Shown piece after piece: positions 52,601 through 60,912 of a DNA stretch of 64,000 bases; position 1 is the first letter of the stretch, and every line of letters begins with the position of its first letter. Below the pieces are notes generated by a model that did not search any database, was not told the DNA's origin, and worked only from the letters and a program-made list of their open reading frames with translations. The position numbers were made by a program, and so were the translations under genes. The DNA is from Suilimivivens sp009774465 (lineage in GTDB: Bacteria > Bacillota > Clostridia > Lachnospirales > Lachnospiraceae): the NCBI GenBank assembly GCA_947382645.1, contig CANDAE010000004.1, positions 62,001 to 126,000 of the forward strand. Direction: 5' to 3'.

Positions 52601-55600
52601 GATTGCAGAGGACTTTGCCGGATTTGGAACAGAAAAAATGCCTTTCAGAGGAGTGATTATAGGGCAGCAGGGAAGTTATGATGATGGCAGAACGTATCCA
52701 AAAGTGACACTGCCCCTTAGACAAAACTGGACAAACAGCACCTATGATGTGAATCATGGGTTTGTTCAGTATGCCAAAGGCGTGGTGATTAAGGATTTAT
52801 TTATTGCCGGAGCCGAACCGGCGGATACGGATACTGCAAGAACAGGAGTCGTAAAGGTAAGCAGCATGGCCGGCGGCGCCATAGGCTGTGTGCTGGGAGG
52901 CGACAACATCATTGATAATGTTTCAGTTCAGTTGAAAGTTGCGCTTACAAACAGGGATGCCCAGGCAGGCGCCTATGTGGGAAATGTAAAACAGGGCAGT
53001 GTGATTTTAAGAAACTTAAAAGAATCTTCTGCTGAGAATTTTTCAGTAGGGCAGTGGAATGCCGGTAATGCCAATCCATACAAAGACTTTGAAATAAGGG
53101 AGCTGGAAGATTATCCTTATGTGTCGGGGCTGATCGGCAAGGTGGAAGACGGATGTGTTGTTTATGAGGATAATTTTGCAGCCGGAAGCGGAAGTGCCGG
53201 AAGCATCTACAGTGAGCCGATTCTGGCACATGAAAAAGATTCAATTACCGGCATTTACAAAAACCGGATGGGGCTTCCCATCTGCAAACATTATGATATT
53301 ATTGTAAAAAGCTCTTTAGATCAGGGGAATACAAATCAGGATGGTTCTAGCTTAATAAAAGTGTCGGGCAATGCCGGTGCAGGATTTACAGCCCAGATAG
53401 ATACTGCAGCCCAACTGCAGATTGTTTCCATGACAATCAATTCAGACGCTTTTTCCGTGTATTATGGGGACGGAGGCTATGCACAGGATGCTGTCTGCCG
53501 AAAGGCAAAGTACAATGAGGTTGGAGCTGTTGATTCTTCTAATTCCGGCGCAGGAAGTGATTGGGACAGGGCGACAAAGCAGGATGATAAAATATATTAT
53601 TTCCCCTATCTCTATAACTGCTTTGATTTTTCAGGCGTGACAGGAGGCCGGGAAGGCACTTTTATTGAAAGTACAGTGGATGGAAAAAAGGCCTATACCA
53701 GTCAGCTGAATGCAGCAACCACAGAGGTAACTGCAGTGATGAATTATAATTTGAAGGATTCACCGGCGGCGGTAGATTATGATATGTCGGTTTACTGCAG
53801 GGGATTCAGAGGAATTGGCGCCACATACGGAATGTTTACCGGGGATGTAAAGTATAACAGAGTTGTTTCAGACAGCGTAAAGCCTGCAAATGTATCAGGA
53901 GGTTTTTATTCTGATTTCAGGGCGAATTTTGATGGGCATAACGCTGTAATCAAGATTGCAATTGACAGAACCTATGACAGCAGTATTCACACAGCGGCAC
54001 TGTTTAATGATCTTTTGGACAGAACAGCAAAAACAACCTATACGATTCAAAATGTTACGGTGTCAGGCAGCGTATACAGTGTAATACCCACGCAGGATGC
54101 AGGGGGCAATGACAATACAAATGGAAATGCGGCTTATCCTGACAGAACCGGCGGGGTAATAGGTCTTATGCGCCGCCCCTGGAAACTTACAAATGTTGCA
54201 GTGAAGGATATGGAGGTTATTGCCAAAGGCCATGCAGGCGGTATTGTGGCATGGATTGAACCGGAAAGCGGTAAGGCGGCAGCAGATAATACATTCGATT
54301 TTGAGAAGTGCGCAGTTGAGGAAAATACGAAAGTTTACTCCTATGGAGGAAGTGTTGGGGGCATTGTGGGAGTCATTACCCAGAATGACAGAACTGACGC
54401 TTTTAACGCTGATCTTAATTTTAAGGGATGTGAAGTAAAAGGTACTTTGGCACAGGCAGTTGTGCTTGAGGTGAAAAACAGAACAGCAGACAGGAATGAT
54501 GGAGAAAATGGCGGTGTTGAGCGCAATAATCAGTTGGCGGCAGGACGAAGCGGAGGACTGGCAGGATATATTGGAAGAAGATTTTTAAATAACAATAATA
54601 CCTGGTATCGAAATCCTTCCGTGCAGGTGACAATTGAAAATGCAGCGGATGGCAAAGAATGCAGCATATCTTATGCCAATATTACCGGCGCTTATTCTAC
54701 AGGCGGAATGATAGGGGAGTATGATGCGGTATACAGTAATAATGGCTCCGATACCCATTCCAGTGTGATTGTTAAAAATGGAAAGATAGAAAACTGTGTG
54801 ATTACAGGTACACGGGGAAATATTGACAGCCGGGATGATTACTATGATTATGGTGTGGGCGGATTTATAGGAGAAATGCGTGGAAATTCCCTTAAAATGG
54901 GAGAAGAAGGGGATGTAATCGTATCGGATACAAACATTGTATCCTCTGCCAGTGCCGGAAATGGAATGTATGCGGGTGGTGTGGCCGGTTGTCTTAAAAC
55001 CTCCGCATCTGTTATCAAAAATGTTAAGGTGACGGGAACGTTAGATAATAGTCTAAAAACTACTCTTGAGCTTGGCGGCCAGCAGTATACCATACGGTCA
55101 GGACGGGCGGACGCAGGGGGAGTGATTGGAAGAGCAGTCGGTGAGGAGATTGCCCCCATGCCTGAGCTTACCATAAGTAATGTGCAGACAGTGGGAATGA
55201 ATATTGAAGTGGATGAATGGGGAAGCGATGGCTCAGGCGGCCGGTTATTCCAGACGAAAGAAGCAGTTTCCGGTAACGCAGGGGGAGTGATTGGAACCAA
55301 CGAAGTAAAACTTGGGATCAGCGGAAGCGATTCGCAGCCGGATAGCGGGGCTAAAGTGGAAAACTGCATGATAATTACTTCAGGGGGTAACGCAGGAGGA
55401 ATTGCCGGATATTTATATAAATCTAACAACAATAACATATTTGTTCGTCCTACCGATATTCGAAATGCAGTAATAAAAAATAATATAATCGGCTACAATA
55501 ATTTGGGCAGATTTACGGGAAATAATACGGATTGCGGGGCAGGAGGAATTTTTGGAAGAATATTCAGTGCAAGGAATGGAGATGAAGTGAATGCTGCCCA

Positions 55601-58600
55601 GAGTATGCATCGCCTGGAAAAAGCACAGATAAGCGGCTGCTGGATTTATGGTCCCAGCGCAGGAGGCGTTTTAGGTCATGCCAGGGGAACTACAATCTGT
55701 TCAAACGAAGCAGTAGATGAAACCGATGTCAGTGTTGAGACAAAGGAAAATAAAATATACGGCATATGCGTGGGAGGCGCAATTGGAAATTATCAGAATT
55801 CTGCCATTAACTACATTGGCATGAGCATTACCGATAACCGGCTCCAGGCTTACCGGAATACAACAAATGATTCCTCTTATGTGGGAGGCTTTTGCGGGTA
55901 CATAAGCCATGCAAATGCAAATACCAATTACAGCCGGCTGGACTACATTAAAATTAGAAATAATCATATTCTTGCGGCAAACGCAAGTGGAAATAAGTTT
56001 ATTCGCGCAGGAGGATTTTTTGGATATACGAATTCCAACAGCTATGTTTACCGGCCGGAGCTTACGGATAATCTGACAGGTTATAGTGAATGTGCAAATG
56101 GAGGAGTGCTTGTCACCGGAACAGGCGGCACTACAGGACAGCCGGGCAGTGCGGTGCTTCAAAAGCTGTTTAACAGTGCAGATGGAGAGATCAGTGCAGG
56201 AACCAGGACAGTTACTTTAATTAAGGGAACCAATGCAAACAGTTATACAAGTGAGTCCATGCCTTCTGCAGCAAATTTACGGAACAACATGACAGGCTAT
56301 TATGCAGGAGGAATAGGAAATTTTGTTGGCAATTACGGAACCAGTTTTACCACAACCTATTTTCTTGCACCAAAGCTTTCTTATAAGGAAGATATTGCAA
56401 CGCGGCCTGTAATTGATGTGGGAATGCATCCGGCATCAGCGGCAGGGACTGCAGAGGCACAAAATCTTTTTGGTGCGCCATATGCCTACAGAAAGTTTAT
56501 ACATATTATTTATCATGATGTGGCACAGCCTAAGGATGCAGATTCCGAATTATGGAATCAGGTGAGCAGCATAGAGGGAAATACCACAGATAACTGGCAA
56601 TACCTTTTTGATGGCATCAGCTATCAAAATATCATGGAAGATTATAAAAAAACCAGGACTACAAACAGTATTTCCGAGTATTTGAATGCTTATCGGCTTA
56701 ATATGACCGCAGAACTTTTAAGTACGTTAAATGTGGAAGGAGTGTATGAAAAACTGTATCGGGATCAAAAAGGCAATCTGCTGACACCTTTAAGGTGTGA
56801 AACAGAATTTCTTCCGGCAATAACTCTTGATACTCAATATGGTTCGGCGGATCAATTGATGAAAGGCGTGGTTGCGGCGTTAACCGGAGTGGGAGGAATT
56901 TACAGTTCCGATGACAGTGCGCATGGCAGCAGCTATTCGGATGCTATGGCGAAGGTTATCAATATTGATACAAAACCCATGCAGATTAATGCAGATGGAA
57001 CGATTACGGAAATATCTGATCCTGCCGGGGATATAGTCAGTCTTTCTGCCAGAAAGGAAGGCAGTAAATGGACGGTGGATTATAATACTTATGACAGTGA
57101 CGGAACAGATGGAAGTCCACAGACATTTACCCTTCTTACCATCACCTATTCGTGGCGGTATACGCCTTGTGGACAGACAGGAAGTATAGAAAGAAAAGAA
57201 GTTGTGAGAATTCCGGTTTATGTGATGGTGCGTTTAGGGATAGACACCCATTTGAAAATTATGGAAGACCTGGTATATAATGCGGATAAAGTAAAGGAAG
57301 AAGGGATGTATTCCTCTGTTACTATCGCTAATGACAGTTCTTATACCTTATACTCAGAATATATCTATGATTCTGCAAGAGAAAAATATAAGGATGTGCA
57401 GGTGGAAAAGAAAGTTGGGATGACCAACGAAAAGGGCGATGAGATAGGTTTTGCCAGAGGAACAAAGCTGACGCTGATTGATGTCAGCGACAACAATAAG
57501 GTGTACTACTACACCGTAAAGGACAATGATCCGGGACCTTATTATTACACGGATTTTATGGATGAAAATGGAAATCCTTATGTAAATAAAAAAATTGGTC
57601 AGGACGAAGGGTTTGACATTTACGGAAAGGATGAAACCTTTGAGTCAACGGATATGGTTGATGGAAAAACAGAGACATTTACTTATTCTGATGTGGCGGT
57701 AGAACGCTTTTTGATCACTGTTGATATTTCTGATGTGAAGCCTGAGGACCGGATAGGCACCGAATCAAGAAAATTTGATATCAGCCCTGATCTTACGGAG
57801 GATTTGGAAAAACGAACCACCCTGGTGAACCACACGAATATTCAGGCACAGATACAGCCGGGAATCAACATATCCTTTTACCAGAAAGGTATGGAAAGTG
57901 AAGATGAAAAAACCTGGATTGAAGGAAGTATTAAAGCAGATGAAAACGGGCTTGTAAATATTTGGGCGGCTATTGACATACGGGCAGACGATTTATACTG
58001 GTCTGCGGTAAGACAGGATGGGGATAATACCATTGACAGTGCCAACAGCAATAAATATCTGGAACTGCAGGTATATTTGACGATGCCGGATGGACAGGAA
58101 GTTGCCCTGCCTGACGGAACCAATGTTTTTATTAAAGGAGAAAGGACACAACCGGTACTGCATACCAAACCGGGAGTACTTGAAGAAACAGGGCTTGGCG
58201 CCTATAATGACGCGTCCAATATTTATTTTTATAAAGATGGAAACTTATTTGAGAATGAAAGCGTGCGCTTAAAACTGGATGATCTTCTGGACACCATTCT
58301 GGAAGATGAAGCAGAACATGGCGTCAGCGGCGGAGTGATCAGGTGGGTGGACCAATTAAGACTTGATTTTAGAAATGCGGATATGACGCCCTATGATCAG
58401 GAAAAGTATGGTGTAAATTTAAGGCTTCTGCGTGTGGAAAATCCCAGGTACCCTGCAGCAGGGGAAGTACTTGATTCCTACGCTCAGGAACTTCCGGCTG
58501 CCAGAAAGTATGATCTGGCATGTGCAGTTGAGACCAGAGATTTGATGCAGCTTGGAATTAATGTTTATGAAAATCAGACGAATATGCCTCATACCGTTGA

Positions 58601-59153
58601 TTTTGACTTTAAGCTGGATTTTTCAGGTATACTGACAGGCAATGATGCCACAGATGAGGCAATAACCGATAAGCAGTACATAGTGGCATACCGTCTGCTT
58701 GAGAAAACAAATACAGGCGGTGCACCCAAATATGATCCTTATACGGGAAGCCAGCTTGATCTTGAACTGGCAGGTGATCCGGATGGGCTGAGCCTTTCAA
58801 AGACCACATCAATTAATCCAGGCTCAAGCGGTATCTCTTTCTGGTATGTGAATTACAGTTTTGATTTTAGTGAGATTAAAAATGGAACCAGATACCAGGT
58901 AATGGAAGGGGAAACAGCAAAGGAAGTCCAAAGTGCAGGAGTGGTGGTAAGAAATCTTAAACTGACTGTGAATGATGCGGCACAGATGGATTTATCCAAT
59001 TATAAGGTGCAGGCAATCGTCTTTGTTATGGATAAGGATGATACCGGGGCAACTACACCGTCTTATCCCAACCTGAATTTGAACAGCCAGACGCCGCTTA
59101 GTGATTTCTTTATATTTACAGTTGCCAGGCTGAAAACGGATCTGGATTATTAA
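46686..59153 (+). CDS. Giant GLUG-repeat exported surface protein, 4155 residues
   Basis: One uninterrupted 12.5-kb frame. Residues 1-36 are an export signal ending MYAWAEG. A Gly/Ser/Asp/Asn-rich linker runs to about 145. Five zinc-ribbon-like modules (C-x-H-x-W ... C-x-x-C) occupy about 148-330. The body (about 360-3215) has four blocks that begin with a beta-helix-like opening (for example near 977 and 1865, the latter with DIDLS and PFRGVIIG), followed by more than 20 GLUG-type motifs such as AGGIAG, GGIVG and AGGVLG. The last 900 residues are beta-rich, without GLUG motifs. There is no LPxTG, cell-wall-binding or C-terminal membrane anchor. It follows the TasA-like genes in the same operon and precedes a strong terminator. 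Adhesin, matrix protein or giant scaffold are the plausible roles. Confidence 0.88.
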   Translation: MKRRIRVRVRITRIAAFLLAMVLVLNNEQVMYAWAEGVNAAGQAVDTDSTVPSAGSSDLQVSDGGSQPASPEEDGDDSGNDKGNGSQTPPSGEGGDGSGSDGGNGSQTPPPGEDGDGSEGDNNGSQTTPPEGSGEEGDNNPGSGDNTEECEHEWVTNPDTQLTTCSKCGAEKSDGNGSGEEGDNNPDGGDNTEECEHEWVTDPDTQLTTCSKCGKEMTDEDKEEKGPEQDECIHEWVTDPDTQLITCSKCGIEWSEEFDKPEGECEHVWIREPETLLVICSICGEYNEEYVEEDACPEGGFHIYDLKEDGTGWICVVCGAEKESLDDLDVTLEMYIYAMESQIAPLVDDPDDRAYSRLPKTLPDLAAWPSKELIVASLGDLLVVQDLSKMTDLEGYTIRISRRTVASSNVGQNTWDLQGAADFEGLGNVAHPFKGTLESAYTNGSLVYRLDKPLFQYLSTDAVVREMSIISRFTVNEAAPKGALAGTLVKGEEDKCELVTLVNVVINGDISNTGGAAGLVFGRVENASASPIRLSFDHTALRLGQNISGDTSGTVSGIHAGGIAGEITGDVVLEIKDPAIVGNLTVKSTSVWNNGSDDANESGQLGWNNTSAGGMYTGAIDGGTVIIEGNSAAYAVNVQRASGNGGANGGFVGMAVGTVITTNGSADLPVTIQGAGVAGRIAGGIIGYYDHSGAGASLQLDYINVDAAVNAEGGGNFFAGGIIGRYYRNEDGAADGVFDTINHVTVKKNVNGTYFAGGVAGMIHGSNLKIGGEDAESILITGNVTNNTSWGNENNACGAGGIAGLVSGQYIEIQNAVVRTNFHQNALATGGIVGTVGKIKPGFNDNGRSSILKIRDVTVASTFAIGGENSDRYRGGVLGMVFPGSMVALDGAINIDMATSNQPIRRGGRTGHIAGYQKEALIYFETGAAYTRPEGKNWVDDIGNYGGVYQNGTWGESDPLFSYAEGKVKGSVGGSGNSWVIDSEADFIRLAIMLNSQGNFAADCFGNAGKAALLAGEYSITKSLNLKNSGVYSLNRNDSVGFNEQFTGKFTGTGSGGITLDLGELKTRQSYIALFPTTGNGAEFSGFKLVRSIDGASLYAAGITCRSLGAFTATDLDLRVGIRSYYYDGTNKFDEAGRDLHAGGVMHYYAALAAYADSQGATVFTANQIKIGGSFNEAVNYDRMRMGSMIAEYVQSGAAPSKILVEDFELLGDYRLTSWGAFAGGMICLLNNNANNYADQTKISMSNLVIHNGAVMEHQRNDGAAMGGWLGRVWKNVIPDEDKSCSINGLTIGDGGTSAAGPQYVTNGLFGGLIDTVTGRIQLKNINIQNGIFNNRSSRDRIGLLFRVGNNALIEIDGYRIDGRGIGEGAGANNGGNVQVVNCNGKNFDEIVAYNIGNYTDVNTNSVNGYKNGGIVNIIYNGFSDAASANHLVYQNRLLASNNDRTRYYYNLFGNSFENESSYLSEGGLLTAAGTTVTNERQMMIWHLSQYMNDSIRRYLAPYYAGGNINGRSQDTRFEGKIDLEKVSYYPTSVLGGTYTFDKGAEVIFYGQDITNKATDTMTPSSSQKEHYMMHSGLFISESGNVTVQGTGNGTGTGSFLTLKGSVTNLGANSGALFSGTIQGTKKVYFLKLDSLAVADYDPVKYPGDDHEVGLLIGVVNDRVNNVGNHGTTLLDLSWIETSGYDYFTGKAASALIGRVGDAQATKVSVEFKNIKVDSLKNGIFQYASLIDKNYYREDMTENTSSADALRRLRYLYTEAAFTGGDKLNAIFPFDSSNPNYGNNLYAALGAYVTIGSELVEGKGIEFWDEAYGAKENESYELPFMGDFIWNEENVKDAYLPYVHTTHEGSKGIEVNPKNVSITKGCGTYEDPYIIDNPKQLLALARYLQNKNDYKYLGGWQINVYESGRSGGSFCDKTHTDIDKPDTDIRTYPYNGGTLPADFPTQEQLSQAYYMIVEDIDLSSMSNATDKQIAEDFAGFGTEKMPFRGVIIGQQGSYDDGRTYPKVTLPLRQNWTNSTYDVNHGFVQYAKGVVIKDLFIAGAEPADTDTARTGVVKVSSMAGGAIGCVLGGDNIIDNVSVQLKVALTNRDAQAGAYVGNVKQGSVILRNLKESSAENFSVGQWNAGNANPYKDFEIRELEDYPYVSGLIGKVEDGCVVYEDNFAAGSGSAGSIYSEPILAHEKDSITGIYKNRMGLPICKHYDIIVKSSLDQGNTNQDGSSLIKVSGNAGAGFTAQIDTAAQLQIVSMTINSDAFSVYYGDGGYAQDAVCRKAKYNEVGAVDSSNSGAGSDWDRATKQDDKIYYFPYLYNCFDFSGVTGGREGTFIESTVDGKKAYTSQLNAATTEVTAVMNYNLKDSPAAVDYDMSVYCRGFRGIGATYGMFTGDVKYNRVVSDSVKPANVSGGFYSDFRANFDGHNAVIKIAIDRTYDSSIHTAALFNDLLDRTAKTTYTIQNVTVSGSVYSVIPTQDAGGNDNTNGNAAYPDRTGGVIGLMRRPWKLTNVAVKDMEVIAKGHAGGIVAWIEPESGKAAADNTFDFEKCAVEENTKVYSYGGSVGGIVGVITQNDRTDAFNADLNFKGCEVKGTLAQAVVLEVKNRTADRNDGENGGVERNNQLAAGRSGGLAGYIGRRFLNNNNTWYRNPSVQVTIENAADGKECSISYANITGAYSTGGMIGEYDAVYSNNGSDTHSSVIVKNGKIENCVITGTRGNIDSRDDYYDYGVGGFIGEMRGNSLKMGEEGDVIVSDTNIVSSASAGNGMYAGGVAGCLKTSASVIKNVKVTGTLDNSLKTTLELGGQQYTIRSGRADAGGVIGRAVGEEIAPMPELTISNVQTVGMNIEVDEWGSDGSGGRLFQTKEAVSGNAGGVIGTNEVKLGISGSDSQPDSGAKVENCMIITSGGNAGGIAGYLYKSNNNNIFVRPTDIRNAVIKNNIIGYNNLGRFTGNNTDCGAGGIFGRIFSARNGDEVNAAQSMHRLEKAQISGCWIYGPSAGGVLGHARGTTICSNEAVDETDVSVETKENKIYGICVGGAIGNYQNSAINYIGMSITDNRLQAYRNTTNDSSYVGGFCGYISHANANTNYSRLDYIKIRNNHILAANASGNKFIRAGGFFGYTNSNSYVYRPELTDNLTGYSECANGGVLVTGTGGTTGQPGSAVLQKLFNSADGEISAGTRTVTLIKGTNANSYTSESMPSAANLRNNMTGYYAGGIGNFVGNYGTSFTTTYFLAPKLSYKEDIATRPVIDVGMHPASAAGTAEAQNLFGAPYAYRKFIHIIYHDVAQPKDADSELWNQVSSIEGNTTDNWQYLFDGISYQNIMEDYKKTRTTNSISEYLNAYRLNMTAELLSTLNVEGVYEKLYRDQKGNLLTPLRCETEFLPAITLDTQYGSADQLMKGVVAALTGVGGIYSSDDSAHGSSYSDAMAKVINIDTKPMQINADGTITEISDPAGDIVSLSARKEGSKWTVDYNTYDSDGTDGSPQTFTLLTITYSWRYTPCGQTGSIERKEVVRIPVYVMVRLGIDTHLKIMEDLVYNADKVKEEGMYSSVTIANDSSYTLYSEYIYDSAREKYKDVQVEKKVGMTNEKGDEIGFARGTKLTLIDVSDNNKVYYYTVKDNDPGPYYYTDFMDENGNPYVNKKIGQDEGFDIYGKDETFESTDMVDGKTETFTYSDVAVERFLITVDISDVKPEDRIGTESRKFDISPDLTEDLEKRTTLVNHTNIQAQIQPGINISFYQKGMESEDEKTWIEGSIKADENGLVNIWAAIDIRADDLYWSAVRQDGDNTIDSANSNKYLELQVYLTMPDGQEVALPDGTNVFIKGERTQPVLHTKPGVLEETGLGAYNDASNIYFYKDGNLFENESVRLKLDDLLDTILEDEAEHGVSGGVIRWVDQLRLDFRNADMTPYDQEKYGVNLRLLRVENPRYPAAGEVLDSYAQELPAARKYDLACAVETRDLMQLGINVYENQTNMPHTVDFDFKLDFSGILTGNDATDEAITDKQYIVAYRLLEKTNTGGAPKYDPYTGSQLDLELAGDPDGLSLSKTTSINPGSSGISFWYVNYSFDFSEIKNGTRYQVMEGETAKEVQSAGVVVRNLKLTVNDAAQMDLSNYKVQAIVFVMDKDDTGATTPSYPNLNLNSQTPLSDFFIFTVARLKTDLDY
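47128..47640 (+). repeat. Five zinc-ribbon-like coding repeats in the giant protein
   Basis: Modules with C-x-H-x-W, 14-17 residues, then C-x-x-C start near 47131, 47266, 47378, 47475 and 47580. The first three share EWVT-x-PDTQL and are nearly identical at DNA level, including GACACCCAGCTTACCACATG. The fourth and fifth have diverged. Acidic linkers separate them. Recent local duplication is likely. Confidence 0.8.
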
Positions 59154-59172
59154 TTATCATGAAACAGGCATG

Positions 59173-59211
59173 AAAAAAGCTGCGCAGAGGTTTGATTCTG
59201 CGCAGCTTTTT
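59173..59211. terminator. Strong bidirectional terminator of the surface cluster
   Basis: AAGCTGCGCAGA (59177-59188) pairs with TCTGCGCAGCTT, with A-runs before and T-runs after, so it works on both strands. It separates the giant protein gene from the convergent EAL gene. Confidence 0.92.
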
Positions 59212-59223
59212 GAATAGTCGGTC

Positions 59224-60768
59224 TTATCCAACCCGCCGCATCATCTGTGTTAAAATGTCCACGTCTTTTTCAAAGTCATCAAAAGTAGGATAATACTCGG
59301 AAGGACGGTACAGGGTGCGCAGCATGGATTTATTCAACTGATCGAAAAGTCTTACGGAAAGAGGCTTGGCAAAAAAGTAGCCCTGGGCAATATCACAGCC
59401 GATATCTGTCAGGAAATTTGCCTGATCCATTGTCTCAACTCCTTCTGTAATTACGGTAAGATTTAATTCTTTTGCCATAGCAATCAGGTATCGCAGAATT
59501 GTAAGACCTTCGTCAGAGTTTGAATTCCGGTTTAAAAAGCTTCTGTCCAGTTTAATTCGTTCAATGGGGTAATCCTTTAATATATTTAAAGGGGAATGTA
59601 CGCTTCCAAAATTGTCAATACATAAGGAAAACCCATGTTCCTTTAACTTTCCAATCACTTCTGCCAATTCTCTGGAGGCATTGGCAACGCCCCGCTCGGG
59701 AAGCTCCAGGATAATCAGATCTTTGGAAATCAGATATTTTTTCAGGAGCTGTTCCAGTTTATCAATAAAGGCAGGACTTTGTAAATGGATAGGGGAAATA
59801 TTCATGCAAATAGGAAGAGGCGTCATTTTATTGTCGATCCACCTTCGAATAACCTTACAGCATTCTTCCCACATATAGTAATCCAGCTTCTGAATCAGAG
59901 AAGAGCTTTCAAACAGCGGTAAAAATGCATAGGGGGAAAGAATGCCCCTGCCCGGATAATCCCAGCGGACTAAAGCCTCGGCGGAAACGATCTGATAAGA
60001 ATGCAGATCTACCAAAGGCTGCAGGTAAACGATGAATTTATGAGCATCCAGTGCATCTTCCATTTCCTGAGTCATCTGTCGGTTTTCCGTGTAAGTCCGG
60101 CTTAATTCATCAGTAAAATAAGCGTAATTTTCGTGCTTTGGATCTTTAATTGCCTTTTGAGCAAGCAGAGTACAGTTCATAATATCCATAAGACTGTCTG
60201 AGGTGTGTGTCAGATCAATCGTGTGGATGCCAAAAGAAGCAGTTACAGCAAAAGTGGGAGAATAAGCAGATAACTGCTTTGTAATTTTATCAATTGTATT
60301 AATAATTTCCGCATCCTCATAATCTTTAAAAAGAATGCCGAACAGGTTGGAATTCACGTGTGCATAGGTGGCGTCAGTCAAGGCGGCGGATTTTAAAATA
60401 TCCGCGGTGTAAATCATAACCTTATCTCCTTCGGAGGGGCCAAAGATCTGATTAATTTTTCCCATGTTGGAAATACTAAAGCCTACCATAACAAACTTTG
60501 AAAGGGGATATCGGTCAAACAGAGAAGAACATCTGTCAATAAAATAGTCAATGTTTCCAATTTTTGTGACAGTGTGGGTATAGGCGGTCTCGTTTAAATC
60601 TTTTATGGTACTCTGAAGGGACTGAATTTTATCCTCATAATCAGATTCCATATTTTTCATTTCGCGGGTTTTATATTGAAATTCAGAGTCTTTATTATGC
60701 ATTTGGATGAATAACACAAAAATGACTGTAGTTAAAATCAGGATAATCAGACCGAATATATAGAGCAT
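59224..60768 (-). CDS. GGDEF-EAL protein with degenerate GGDEF
   Basis: A 514-residue membrane protein with one N-terminal transmembrane helix (about 2-22), a short coiled coil, a GGDEF-like domain and an EAL domain. The GGDEF signature is lost (NSNLF where GGDEF is expected), so it should not make cyclic di-GMP. The EAL domain has EALVRW, NISPIHLQ, ELPERG, IKLDRSF, TEGVET and QGYFFAKP, but the DDFG metal motif reads DNFG. Phosphodiesterase activity is therefore uncertain; a c-di-GMP sensor is an alternative. It is convergent with the surface cluster across one terminator and divergent from topA, with its own promoter. It sits at the opposite end of the cluster from the HD-GYP enzyme. Confidence 0.9.
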   Translation of the reverse strand: MLYIFGLIILILTTVIFVLFIQMHNKDSEFQYKTREMKNMESDYEDKIQSLQSTIKDLNETAYTHTVTKIGNIDYFIDRCSSLFDRYPLSKFVMVGFSISNMGKINQIFGPSEGDKVMIYTADILKSAALTDATYAHVNSNLFGILFKDYEDAEIINTIDKITKQLSAYSPTFAVTASFGIHTIDLTHTSDSLMDIMNCTLLAQKAIKDPKHENYAYFTDELSRTYTENRQMTQEMEDALDAHKFIVYLQPLVDLHSYQIVSAEALVRWDYPGRGILSPYAFLPLFESSSLIQKLDYYMWEECCKVIRRWIDNKMTPLPICMNISPIHLQSPAFIDKLEQLLKKYLISKDLIILELPERGVANASRELAEVIGKLKEHGFSLCIDNFGSVHSPLNILKDYPIERIKLDRSFLNRNSNSDEGLTILRYLIAMAKELNLTVITEGVETMDQANFLTDIGCDIAQGYFFAKPLSVRLFDQLNKSMLRTLYRPSEYYPTFDDFEKDVDILTQMMRRVG

Positions 60769-60798
60769 AGGGCGTTATTTCCTTTCCTTTTTACTATA

Positions 60799-60827
60799 AT
60801 TATATAAAAAAAGGAAAGGATTCTCAA
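60799..60827 (-). promoter_or_regulatory. Sigma-A promoter of the EAL gene
   Basis: On the minus strand, TTGAGA (60827-60822) and a perfect TATAAT (60804-60799) are 17 bp apart. The AGGAAAGG ribosome binding site follows about 15-20 bp downstream. Confidence 0.75.
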
Positions 60828-60844
60828 GATAAAAAAACTTTTAC

Positions 60845-60873
60845 TTGCAACCGCCGGAAAAGTAGTGTATAGT
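60845..60873 (+). promoter_or_regulatory. Sigma-A promoter of topA
   Basis: TTGCAA (60845-60850) and TATAGT (60868-60873) are 17 bp apart, with the predicted start about 33 bp before the ATG. It is back to back with the EAL promoter. Confidence 0.7.
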
Positions 60874-60912
60874 TTAGCAGGTTATTAGTTTCAAAAATAA
60901 AGGGGATTTGGT

